Assembly: GCA_031413495.1 (NCBI GenBank)
Contig: JANOFE010000059.1
Coordinates: 1 to 8,756, forward strand
Length of the DNA stretch: 8,756 bases
Origin: JACMNW01 sp031413495
GTDB lineage: Bacteria > Pseudomonadota > Alphaproteobacteria > Rhodobacterales > Rhodobacteraceae
Direction: 5' to 3'
Shown: in pieces, positions 1 through 5,415 of the stretch
Layout: each line of letters begins with the position of its first letter
Numbering within the stretch: the stretch's first letter is position 1
Program-made: the position numbers and the translations under genes
The notes under the pieces: model-generated
The model's database searches: none
Told to the model about the DNA's origin: nothing
What the model saw: only the letters and a program-made list of their open reading frames with translations

Positions 1-1
1 C

Positions 2-634
2 TTCAATGGCAACGGCGAAATGACCGGCCTTCCATGGCTCGCAGAGCAAGGCCTGCTCGGCGCGCCGATCGGGATCACCAACACCTACCAGGTCGGAATC
101 GTCCGTGACGCCATCACCGCCATTGCGGTTCGCGATGGCGCTTCCCAGGCCTTTCATCTGCCTGTTGTCGCCGAAACCTACGATGGCTGGCTCAGCGATA
201 TCCAGGCGTTCACCCTGACGCAGGAGCACGCGCTTGCTGCGTTCGACAGCGCGGTCGGCGGCTGCGCGATCGCCGAAGGCAATGTCGGTGGCGGCACCGG
301 CATGATCTGTCACGAGTTCAAAGGCGGGACCGGCACTGCATCGCGCGTCGTCATCGAGAATGGAGAGCGCTATACGGTCGGCGCGTTGGTGCAGGCGAAC
401 TATGGCGCGCGGCATCTGCTGCGCGTCGATGGCGTGCCCGTCGGTCGCGAGATCGGACCAGACGTGGTACCGGCGCATCGCTCGGGTAGAAGCGCAGCCC
501 CTCCTCAGACGACGGAAGGTTCCATCATCGTCGTTCTGGCGACCGATGCGCCTCTCATTCCGCTCCAATGCCAACGACTTGCCCGCCGAGCGACAACGGG
601 GCTCGCCTGGGTCGGCGGTATCGGCGCGCGATGA
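2..634 (+). pseudogene. P1 family (DmpA-type) aminopeptidase, interior fragment, 3' end lost
   Basis: The frame is open from base 2, so the 5' end lies outside the window; reading starts FNGNGEMTG, a conserved DmpA-family stretch. DmpA/L-aminopeptidase D-esterase enzymes are Ntn-fold hydrolases. They cleave themselves before a Ser that then becomes the nucleophile of the beta chain. That site is recognisable here as TEGSIIVVLATDAPL, with Ser at about residue 174 of the visible frame. The upstream glycine-rich block EGNVGGGTGM and KGGTGTASR is also present. After the conserved GLAWVGGIG the homology stops and the frame hits TGA at 632-634. Family members continue for roughly 90 more residues, including most of the beta chain. 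The frame runs directly into an opposite-strand antitoxin fragment, which places a recombination junction near 623-630. I infer a non-functional 3'-truncated gene; the family call is secure, loss of function likely. Confidence 0.85.
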
Positions 635-695
635 CTTTGTGCGGTTCGCGCAACTCGGTCATGGTGGCGATATGGGGGGTTAGCAGGCGTGTCAT
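630..695 (-). pseudogene. N-terminal fragment of a Phd/YefM/StbD-like antitoxin
   Basis: Reading the minus strand from the ATG at 695-693 gives MTRLLTPHIATMTELREP followed by HKVIA, after which the frame runs into antisense peptidase sequence. The pattern (hydrophobic beta strand, then [S/M]-x-[T/S]-[E/D]-L-R-x-x-P-x-K) is that of the DNA-binding N-terminus of StbD/YafN/Phd-type antitoxins. Only about 22 codons remain; the rest of the antitoxin and any downstream toxin are missing. A plausible promoter and repeated operator-like bases lie just upstream. The fragment meets the truncated peptidase tail to tail, so one deletion or rearrangement could have removed both 3' ends. The call rests on a short stretch and could be chance similarity. 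Confidence 0.45.
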
Positions 696-713
696 GGGAT
701 GTATCCTGTGATG

Positions 714-750
714 TGTAATGGAATGTATATTGTAATGGGGGAAATTACAA
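714..750 (-). promoter_or_regulatory. Candidate promoter/operator of the truncated antitoxin
   Basis: On the minus strand a -35-like TTGTAA (750-745) and a -10-like TACATT (727-722) are 17 bases apart, upstream of the antitoxin ATG at 695. The AT-rich stretch carries TGTAATGG twice on the plus strand, at 714-721 and 731-738, 17 bases apart, as expected for autoregulatory antitoxin sites. No experimental support; inference from spacing and repetition only. Confidence 0.35.
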
Positions 751-768
751 GGGTGAACGGCGGCCTCT

Positions 769-813
769 CGCCTAGGCGCGGGGCTAAAACAGTTCAATGG
801 ACTGTTTTCAGCC
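769..813. repeat. Palindrome plus long stem-loop (intergenic repeat candidate)
   Basis: CGCCTAGGCG at 769-778 is a perfect 10-base palindrome. Just after it, GGCT-AAAACAGT (782-793) pairs with ACTGTTTT-C-AGCC (801-813) around a 7-base loop, giving a 12-bp stem with one bulged C. There is no gene close upstream that it would terminate. The sequence feels familiar as a recurring intergenic element of Rhodobacteraceae, but that is recollection and needs a genome-wide search. Confidence 0.5.
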
Positions 814-1039
814 GCGAACGCCCGAGTACGCTTGCGAGGGCTTGGGGTTGGCGAGGGGCGCTTTCTAGGCTCGCCGCCCGCACCATGCCGGGGTGCAAAG
901 CTGATCGCGCCCGGACCGACGGGGCACTTGGGGTGCGACGAGAGGCGCGCCCGCCCCGTGGGGGCGGTTCGGGCGCGGTCAGATTTGCTTTGGGCAAATC
1001 CGACAAGGCGGGGGTAGTGGACGAGCCTGCCCTTGCTGC
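814..1039. repeat. Non-coding GC-rich stretch with nested inverted repeats
   Basis: No credible gene is visible here; open frames in it look like by-products of high GC. It holds nested foldbacks. GATCGCGCCCGGACCG (903-918) matches the reverse complement of 965-980 at 14 of 16 bases. Between them CCGCCCC-GTG-GGGGCGG forms a tight hairpin (951-967). GATTTGC (982-988) pairs with GCAAATC (994-1000) around a 5-base loop. The whole block could be a mobile palindromic repeat or remnants of REP-like units next to the RAYT relic. Confidence 0.4.
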
Positions 1040-1222
1040 AATAAACACATCCGTGATCCCCGCAATTATGACGCGCATCTGCTGTAGTGTTGGTTGAACC
1101 CGGTGAAACACGGGTTTGTGGAGCAGCCCGAGGAGTGGCCGTATTCATCGTATCGGCGGGATCGGGGTGCGGAGGTCGGGGCGTGCCCCGACATGTGCGG
1201 TGGTTGGGGTGGGGGAGAGTAG
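1040..1222 (+). pseudogene. REP-associated tyrosine transposase (RAYT, Y1/IS200-like), C-terminal remnant
   Basis: Frame 2 read from 1040 gives NKHIRDPRNYDAHLL, a TAG stop at 1085-1087, then CW-L and NPVKHGFVEQPEEWPYSS followed by YRRDRGAEVGACPD, ending at TAG 1220-1222. The two parts match the order of the conserved RAYT C-terminus: HxIRDxxDYxxH, then Y-(C/I)-x-x-NPVKHG, then a PxxWPxSS segment. The internal TAG falls where the family usually has Tyr in an RYC/DYI context. The N-terminal HUH metal-binding and most of the catalytic domain are absent, so the gene is dead. RAYTs process REP palindromes with a GTAG/GGAG foot, and such palindromes overlap the 3' end of this relic. The family call is good; the left limit is approximate. 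Confidence 0.7.
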
Positions 1223-1236
1223 GGGCTGGCCCCGAC
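1171..1236 (+). repeat. REP-like unit, copy 1 (two hairpins with GGAG and GTAG feet)
   Basis: Foot GGAG (1171-1174) precedes GTCGGGGC-GT-GCCCCGAC (1175-1192), a perfect 8-bp stem with a 2-base loop. Thirty bases on, foot GTAG (1219-1222) leads into GGGGC-TG-GCCCC (1222-1233), followed by GAC. Both hairpins are in the same orientation. The second foot supplies the stop codon of the RAYT relic. Similar units occur at 8041-8092 (minus) and 8671-8720 (plus). Classical REPs have a GTAG or GGAG tetranucleotide at the 5' foot of an imperfect palindrome and sit beside RAYT genes. Confidence 0.65.
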
Positions 1237-1250
1237 TTAGGGGCGTTTGA

Positions 1251-2087
1251 TTAAGACTTCTTCCAAGTCTGAAACTTCTTTCTCGCAATCTTGAATTTGG
1301 ATGTTATTTGGCCATCAAGGTATCTAGATGAATCAAGAATAGAACCTGATAGCTCTCCCAGCAAATCTAGATCAACATGAACACGCTTTCCGGTCGAAGG
1401 TGAAATGCGACCAAGAGCTTGCGTTCGATCAATAAATATTCGATTTACATAGCCTCGATTGTGCGAATTAATATTCCTAACTTCAATAATATAAAGCACA
1501 TTTAGTCTAGTCTGTTCGTCCTTATAAAGTGAAACACCAAGGTTTGACTGAAGGTATTTTTCAATTGCATTAAGGCCACCATAAGAAAGAGTATTAACCT
1601 TCCGTTCAACAAGGTATTCTAAGAGTTCTTTGCGCGAAGAGAAGTCCAAAATTTCTTCTACCTTTATGGTCTCACTTGAACGGATTGCGTCTGGAACCCG
1701 TTTGAGTGCAGCTTGAATTGAAGATGAAATAAAGGTCAAGTAGGAGTCGACTATAGTGTTCACAAGATTTCTGGAGGTATACCAAGCGTACTTTTGAATG
1801 TGTTTAGAGGCAGGATTCGGGTTCTGTTTTCTTTTTTCATATCGAGATTGATCAACAGCGCTTCCTCCTTCTGCAAGAACCTTCGCCGCATTTAGCGATA
1901 CCTGATCCGCTGCCGAGGCTAGGTGAACCATAAAGAAGAATGCATCGAGTGTGCTTTGGTAGTCGTTAAATAGGTTGTAAAGTTGTTTGCTGCAGAGTTC
2001 ATTCGGAGAAACAAAAGTAATAATGAGCCGATCAACTCCTTCGGCTTCTAACTTAATTTTTTCACTATTCTCGACCATATCATTCAT
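1251..2087 (-). CDS. HEPN-domain protein (putative RNase), acquired AT-rich gene
   Basis: Encodes 278 aa, mainly alpha-helical by appearance, with no signal peptide or membrane segment. Near the C-terminus lies EVRNINSHNRG, whose R-N-I-N-S-H (residues 204-209) fits the Rx4-6H motif of HEPN ribonucleases; helix-rich sequence flanks it (YGGLNAIEKYLQ before, LLGELSGSILDSS after). HEPN proteins often cleave RNA in toxin-antitoxin, abortive-infection or stress systems; the exact subfamily is not recognised. I chose the ATG at 2087 because GGAGGGG lies 6 bases upstream; a GTG at 2102, directly after the thyX TGA, is also in frame. The start is 15 bases after thyX, so co-expression is likely. Base use is very different: a hand count gives 23 G/C of 60 at 1261-1320 against 42 of 60 at 2221-2280 in thyX, suggesting horizontal acquisition. 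No nucleotidyltransferase or other antitoxin partner is adjacent. Confidence 0.8.
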   Translation of the reverse strand: MNDMVENSEKIKLEAEGVDRLIITFVSPNELCSKQLYNLFNDYQSTLDAFFFMVHLASAADQVSLNAAKVLAEGGSAVDQSRYEKRKQNPNPASKHIQKYAWYTSRNLVNTIVDSYLTFISSSIQAALKRVPDAIRSSETIKVEEILDFSSRKELLEYLVERKVNTLSYGGLNAIEKYLQSNLGVSLYKDEQTRLNVLYIIEVRNINSHNRGYVNRIFIDRTQALGRISPSTGKRVHVDLDLLGELSGSILDSSRYLDGQITSKFKIARKKFQTWKKS

Positions 2088-2102
2088 AAGGCTCCCCTCC
2101 AC

Positions 2103-3008
2103 TCAGCCTACCACCCCCTCAAACTCGCGCCATTCGCCTTTGCTCATGCCGCTCGTCTCCTGCGTCACCACCTCGCCTTTCAGCATCCGCCGCACGCAGT
2201 CCACCGCTTTCGACGACAGCGTCACGCCGCCCATGCGGTAATCCTCGAACGCTCCGAACGCCAGCGGCACCCAGTCGGCGACCACCTTTGCAATCGCCTC
2301 CGCATACACCCGGATTTCGTATTGGGCGTGGGGGTCGGCGCGCAGGCGCAGGAAGTGGAAGAGGTTGTGCAGATCGACCTTCCAATACCACTGGGTGTAG
2401 ATGTTGGCGGGCAGGTTCATGCGGGCGAGTTCGCGGGCCAGGCCCTGCTGGCCGTCTTGGGAAAGCATCGCCTCATAATGGTCATAGGCGCGGTTGGCGT
2501 CGGATTTTAGCAGCTCCAGCACGCGGGCGGATTCTTCGCCGGACAGCACCTCACCCCGGCCTTGGTTGTTGACCACGGACTGGGCGGCGAGGTGTTCGGG
2601 GGCGGGAATGTAGAACTCCCGGTCCAGAATCGAGTAGCGGGCGGAGTATTCGTTGACGTTGGCGGTGCGGTGCCGGATCCACTGGCGGGCCACAAAAACC
2701 GGCAGTTTGACGTGCAGCTTGATCTCGCACATCTCGAACGGGGTGGAATGCCAGTGGCGCATCAGATAGCGGATCAGGCCTTCGTCATTTTGCACATGTT
2801 TGGTGCCAGCGCCGTAGCTGACCCGCGCGGCCTGCACGATGGCAGCATCGTCGCCCATATAGTCGATCAGCCGGATGAAGCCGTGATCAAGGATCGGGTA
2901 GGCGGTGTAAAGGTGACGCTCCGCGCCTTCCGAAGTGGCGCGCAAAGTGGTGCGCGGGGTTGCGCGGGCGGCGTCAATTTCGGCCTGTTGGTCTGCGGTT
3001 ATCGGCAT
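2103..3008 (-). CDS. thyX: FAD-dependent thymidylate synthase ThyX
   Basis: Encodes 301 aa. ThyX makes dTMP from dUMP in the cytoplasm using methylenetetrahydrofolate and NAD(P)H with bound FAD, replacing ThyA. The signature RHRx7S is intact as RHRTANVNEYS at residues 112-122. Other family blocks follow: SARYSILDREFY and the late substrate-binding stretch LARMNLPANIYTQWYWK. An N-terminal extension of about 40 residues before the conserved core is usual for alphaproteobacterial members of this size. The chosen start (MPITADQQ) has GAGG 6-9 bases upstream. A longer reading to 3203 would overlap the divergent glyoxalase gene and add unconserved residues. A good sigma70-type promoter lies at 3093-3064. 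The HEPN gene follows 15 bases after the stop with no terminator between them. Confidence 0.96.
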   Translation of the reverse strand: MPITADQQAEIDAARATPRTTLRATSEGAERHLYTAYPILDHGFIRLIDYMGDDAAIVQAARVSYGAGTKHVQNDEGLIRYLMRHWHSTPFEMCEIKLHVKLPVFVARQWIRHRTANVNEYSARYSILDREFYIPAPEHLAAQSVVNNQGRGEVLSGEESARVLELLKSDANRAYDHYEAMLSQDGQQGLARELARMNLPANIYTQWYWKVDLHNLFHFLRLRADPHAQYEIRVYAEAIAKVVADWVPLAFGAFEDYRMGGVTLSSKAVDCVRRMLKGEVVTQETSGMSKGEWREFEGVVG

Positions 3009-3035
3009 GGGAACCTCATCTGCGAATCCGGTGGG

Positions 3036-3049
3036 CCCCACGGGTGGGG
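3036..3049 (-). promoter_or_regulatory. Short stem-loop in the thyX leader
   Basis: CCCCAC (3036-3041) and GTGGGG (3044-3049) form a perfect 6-bp stem with a 2-base loop. The predicted start of transcription is near 3056 and the thyX ATG at 3008, so the stem lies in the untranslated leader about 28 bases before the start codon. Its role is unknown; it could be chance in GC-rich DNA. Confidence 0.3.
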
Positions 3050-3063
3050 TATGCACTTGTGCG

Positions 3064-3093
3064 ATTATACGAGATATGGGTGTGCTGCGGCAA
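3064..3093 (-). promoter_or_regulatory. Sigma70-type promoter of thyX
   Basis: On the minus strand TTGCCG (3093-3088) and a perfect TATAAT (3069-3064) are separated by 18 bases. This predicts transcription from about 3056 and a leader of about 48 bases. It lies in the divergent thyX/glyoxalase intergenic region. It is the best-matching promoter in the window. Confidence 0.6.
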
Positions 3094-3147
3094 GGGTTGG
3101 CTATACCCGCCGCTATGCTAGTTTGAGCGTCGAAAGCGAGGTGAGCC

Positions 3148-3576
3148 ATGCAAGTGAAGTATCTACATACGATGGTGCGGGTGTTGGATCTAGAAAAATC
3201 CATTGCGTTTTACAAGCTGCTGGGGCTGGAGGAGACACGGCGCAGCGAGAGCGAAGGCGGGCGGTTTACGCTGGTGTTCATGGCGGCCCCGGGGCAGCCG
3301 GACTGCCCGGTGGAACTGACCTATAACTGGGATGGTGACGCAGGCCTGCCATCGGACGCACGGCATTTCGGCCATTTGGCCTACGGCGTCGGCGATATTT
3401 ACGCGGCTTGCGCGCATTTGCAGGCGCATGGCGTGCTGATCAACCGGCCCCCGCGCGACGGGCGGATGGCGTTTGTACGCAGCCCCGACAATGTGTCGAT
3501 CGAGTTGTTGCAAATTGGCGAAGCTTTGGCGCCGGCAGAGCCATGGCTATCGATGGGGAATACCGGGCATTGGTGA
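3148..3576 (+). CDS. gloA: Lactoylglutathione lyase / glyoxalase I (VOC superfamily)
   Basis: Encodes 142 aa, close to the usual ~135 of bacterial GloA, with AGGTGAG upstream of the ATG. Glyoxalase I isomerises the methylglyoxal-glutathione hemithioacetal to S-lactoylglutathione in the cytosol. The four metal ligands known from E. coli GloA (His, Glu, His, Glu) have clear counterparts: His7 (YLHTMVRV), Glu56 (VELTYNW), His76 (FGHLAYGV) and Glu119 (SIELLQ). The motifs RVxDLxxSIxFYxLLGL and AFVRSPDNVSIELLQ are typical. It is transcribed divergently from thyX and converges on ribD. The VOC family contains several activities, but the ligand set and the VELTYNW motif favour glyoxalase I. Confidence 0.92.
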   Translation: MQVKYLHTMVRVLDLEKSIAFYKLLGLEETRRSESEGGRFTLVFMAAPGQPDCPVELTYNWDGDAGLPSDARHFGHLAYGVGDIYAACAHLQAHGVLINRPPRDGRMAFVRSPDNVSIELLQIGEALAPAEPWLSMGNTGHW

Positions 3577-3593
3577 TCTTAGCTTAGGCTTGC

Positions 3594-3612
3594 CTCCGGC
3601 GGGAGTATTTTT
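3594..3612 (+). terminator. Weak intrinsic terminator between glyoxalase and ribD
   Basis: CTCC (3594-3597) pairs with GGAG (3602-3605) around GGCG, followed by TATTTTT (3606-3612). The stem is short, so termination would be weak. The string (CTCCGGCGGGAG plus T-run) resembles a motif I recall as frequent downstream of Rhodobacteraceae genes, so it may be a conserved 3' signal. It lies in the 51-base gap between the convergent glyoxalase and ribD genes. Confidence 0.4.
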
Positions 3613-3627
3613 GCGAAAAGGAAGCCG

Positions 3628-4722
3628 CTAGAGGACGCGCCAGTGGGACATGGTGTCGGGGCCGATTTGGCGAGTGTTGATCAGGCTTAGCGCGGGGAGG
3701 GCATTGAGCGGCGCATTGGGGAGTGCGGCGAGGGCCGGGTGACCCGATGCGCCAATCAGTTTGCCTGCGGTGAAGGTAATCATGTCGTCGATGAGGTGAT
3801 CGCGGATCAGCGCGGCGGCGAGGGTTGCCCCGCCCTCGCAGAAGATGCGGGTGAGGCCGAGGGTGGCCAAGCGTTGCAGGGCGTCGGTCAGGTTGACCTG
3901 AGCGTTGTCCGATTTGCATTCGATCAGGGTAGCCCCGGCGTTTGCCCATGCAGCGCGGGCTTCAGGTGGGGCTTGATCGGTGTGACATAGCCAAACTGGC
4001 GATTGCTTGGCGGTTTGGCCAAGGCGGCTTGACGGGCTGTGCGACAGCCGCGCATCAATGACGATGCGGATGGGTTGGTGGGCTGCCCCCATATCGCGCA
4101 CGGTCAGATCGGGGTCGTCGGCGCGTGCAGTGCCCGCACCGATCAGCACGGCGTCATGGGAAAGGCGCAGGGCGTGAACCGCGCGTCGGGATTGCGGGCT
4201 GGTGATCCAGCGGGATTGGCCCATGCTGGTGGCAATGCGGCCATCTAGCGAGGTTGCCAGTTTCAAAGTAACAAGGGGCAAACTTTGGGTGACGCGTTTC
4301 AGGAAACCTGCATTGGCGGCGCGGGCTTCGTCCGACAGCATATTTTCGGTGACCACAATGCCAGCGCTGCGCAGCATGACGTGGCCCTTGCCCGCAACAC
4401 GGGGGTCAGGATCTGTGATCGCAGTGACGACACGTGCAACACCAGCGGCAATCAGCGCCTCGGCGCAGGGCCCGGTTTTTCCGAGATGCGCACAGGGTTC
4501 TAAACTGACATAGGCTGTGGCCCCGCGTGCGTGCGACCCGGCTTGGTCCAGCGCCATCGCCTCGGCATGGGGCCGACCACCAGGTTGGGTCCACCCTCGG
4601 CCCACAATGCGGGTGCCGTTCACAATCACGCACCCAACGGCGGGGTTGGGCCATGTGCGCCCTAAGCCGCGTTGGCCCAGGCTAAGCGCATGGGCCATGT
4701 GCTTGGTGTCGTCGGGTGTCAC
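3628..4722 (-). CDS. ribD: Bifunctional riboflavin biosynthesis deaminase/reductase RibD
   Basis: Encodes 364 aa, the usual size. RibD deaminates 2,5-diamino-6-ribosylamino-4(3H)-pyrimidinone 5'-phosphate and then reduces the ribose side chain, steps two and three of riboflavin synthesis. The N-terminal deaminase domain (about residues 1-145) has the zinc site His52 in HAEAM with catalytic Glu54, Cys77 in EPCAH and Cys86 in GPCA. The C-terminal reductase domain (about 148-364) begins with VTLKLATSLDGRIA and includes LIGAGTARADDP and the late FCEGGATLAAALI. The start is GTG at 4722, sharing GTGA with the nrdR stop: a 4-base overlap that implies translational coupling. No other riboflavin gene follows within the window. 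Confidence 0.97.
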   Translation of the reverse strand: MTPDDTKHMAHALSLGQRGLGRTWPNPAVGCVIVNGTRIVGRGWTQPGGRPHAEAMALDQAGSHARGATAYVSLEPCAHLGKTGPCAEALIAAGVARVVTAITDPDPRVAGKGHVMLRSAGIVVTENMLSDEARAANAGFLKRVTQSLPLVTLKLATSLDGRIATSMGQSRWITSPQSRRAVHALRLSHDAVLIGAGTARADDPDLTVRDMGAAHQPIRIVIDARLSHSPSSRLGQTAKQSPVWLCHTDQAPPEARAAWANAGATLIECKSDNAQVNLTDALQRLATLGLTRIFCEGGATLAAALIRDHLIDDMITFTAGKLIGASGHPALAALPNAPLNALPALSLINTRQIGPDTMSHWRVL

Positions 4723-5186
4723 TCGTCCGTGCTGCTGGGGGGGCGCAGCTCTGACACAAACCGATCGAAATCATCTGCCGCCTGGAAGTTCTTGTAAACG
4801 CTGGCAAAGCGCACGTAGCCGACGGTGTCGATGCGGGCGAGGGATTCCATCACAATCTCGCCAATCACTTTTGACGAAATGTCAGTATCGCCAAGGCTTT
4901 CCAACCGGCGCACGATGCCGGAAATCATCTGGTCAATGCGTTCGGGATCAATCGGGCGTTTCTGCATGGCGATGCGGATCGAGCGTTCAAGTTTGCTGCG
5001 GTCAAAATCTTCGCGCTTTCCAGACGACTTGATCACCACCAGATCACGCAACTGTACCCGTTCATAGGTAGTAAAGCGGCCGCCACAAGCCGGGCAAAAG
5101 CGGCGGCGGCGGATCGACACGTGATCTTCCGCCGGACGGCTGTCTTTTACCTGTGTATCAATATTTCCGCAAAATGGGCAGCGCAT
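4719..5186 (-). CDS. nrdR: Transcriptional repressor NrdR
   Basis: Encodes 155 aa, the normal length. NrdR represses ribonucleotide reductase operons by binding NrdR boxes in response to ATP/dATP. The zinc ribbon uses Cys3, Cys6, Cys31 and Cys34 (MRCPFCGN and RFCPACGGRF), with the typical VKDSRPAEDHVSIRRRR between. The ATP-cone occupies about residues 49-139 (LVVIKSSGKREDFDRSKL onward), followed by YVRFASVYKNFQ. The start ATG at 5186 is fixed by the zinc ribbon and has an AAGGGGGG stretch upstream; the longer open frame to 5306 is unconserved. Together with ribD it forms an operon, a common alphaproteobacterial pairing. Confidence 0.97.
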   Translation of the reverse strand: MRCPFCGNIDTQVKDSRPAEDHVSIRRRRFCPACGGRFTTYERVQLRDLVVIKSSGKREDFDRSKLERSIRIAMQKRPIDPERIDQMISGIVRRLESLGDTDISSKVIGEIVMESLARIDTVGYVRFASVYKNFQAADDFDRFVSELRPPSSTDE

Positions 5187-5253
5187 TGGCCGTCCCCCCT
5201 TATTGTTCGTGTCCTGCCTCGGATGCGGGGTTGATCCCACGCTTACATACAAG

Positions 5254-5273
5254 ACTATAGGGGGTGCTCCTAT
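5254..5273 (-). promoter_or_regulatory. Possible -10 element and small dyad upstream of nrdR
   Basis: The minus strand has TATAGT (5259-5254), a reasonable -10 sequence about 68 bases before the nrdR ATG. No good -35 is seen at 16-18 bases. The element overlaps a small dyad, ATAGG (5257-5261) with CCTAT (5269-5273), which could be an operator. No sequence close to an NrdR box is visible. Low confidence. Confidence 0.25.
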
Positions 5274-5384
5274 GGTTCGGGTAGGGGAAAGTAGCTGCCA
5301 CAGCATATGGGGGCGGCACTGTGGCTTTGGCGACTCAGGGGGATGACGCGGCTGTGATCATCGGGTTTGCAGAATCGCGCTATG

Positions 5385-5399
5385 TTGGGGGTTCCCCAA
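5385..5399 (+). promoter_or_regulatory. Hairpin just upstream of the DLH gene
   Basis: TTGGGG (5385-5390) and CCCCAA (5394-5399) form a perfect 6-bp stem with a GTT loop. It ends five bases before the likely ribosome site AGGAG at 5405-5409. In the mRNA it could affect initiation, or in DNA act as an operator. The remaining nrdR/DLH intergenic sequence (5187-5415) shows no gene. Confidence 0.3.
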
Positions 5400-5415
5400 G
5401 CAACAGGAGACGATC

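Noticed and set aside
699..1097. Plus-strand open frame of 132 codons with sequence KTVQWTVFSRERP
   Set aside because: It is a translation of the stem-loop at 782-813 and neighbouring repeats, with no ribosome site or domain.
555..1148. Long minus-strand open frame of 197 codons across the decayed region
   Set aside because: It crosses palindromes, the RAYT relic on the other strand and the antitoxin junction; only its segment at 630-695 has recognisable sequence. The rest is low-complexity Arg/Pro/Ala typical of GC-rich noise.
2088..2102. GTG start for the HEPN gene directly after the thyX TGA
   Set aside because: The GGAGGGG ribosome site falls inside this extension and is well spaced for the ATG at 2087, so the ATG was preferred; the GTG is possible.
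3009..3203. Longer thyX reading starting at 3203
   Set aside because: The extra 65 residues are not family-like, they would overlap the divergent glyoxalase start, and the promoter at 3093-3064 lies inside them; the ATG at 3008 has a ribosome site.
2562..3326. Large open frame opposite thyX
   Set aside because: It is antisense to the conserved thyX frame and continues into the glyoxalase gene out of frame; no ribosome site and no family pattern.
4723..5415. NrdR box controlling nrdR itself
   Set aside because: No sequence close to the ACACWATATWTWGTGT consensus was found upstream of nrdR.
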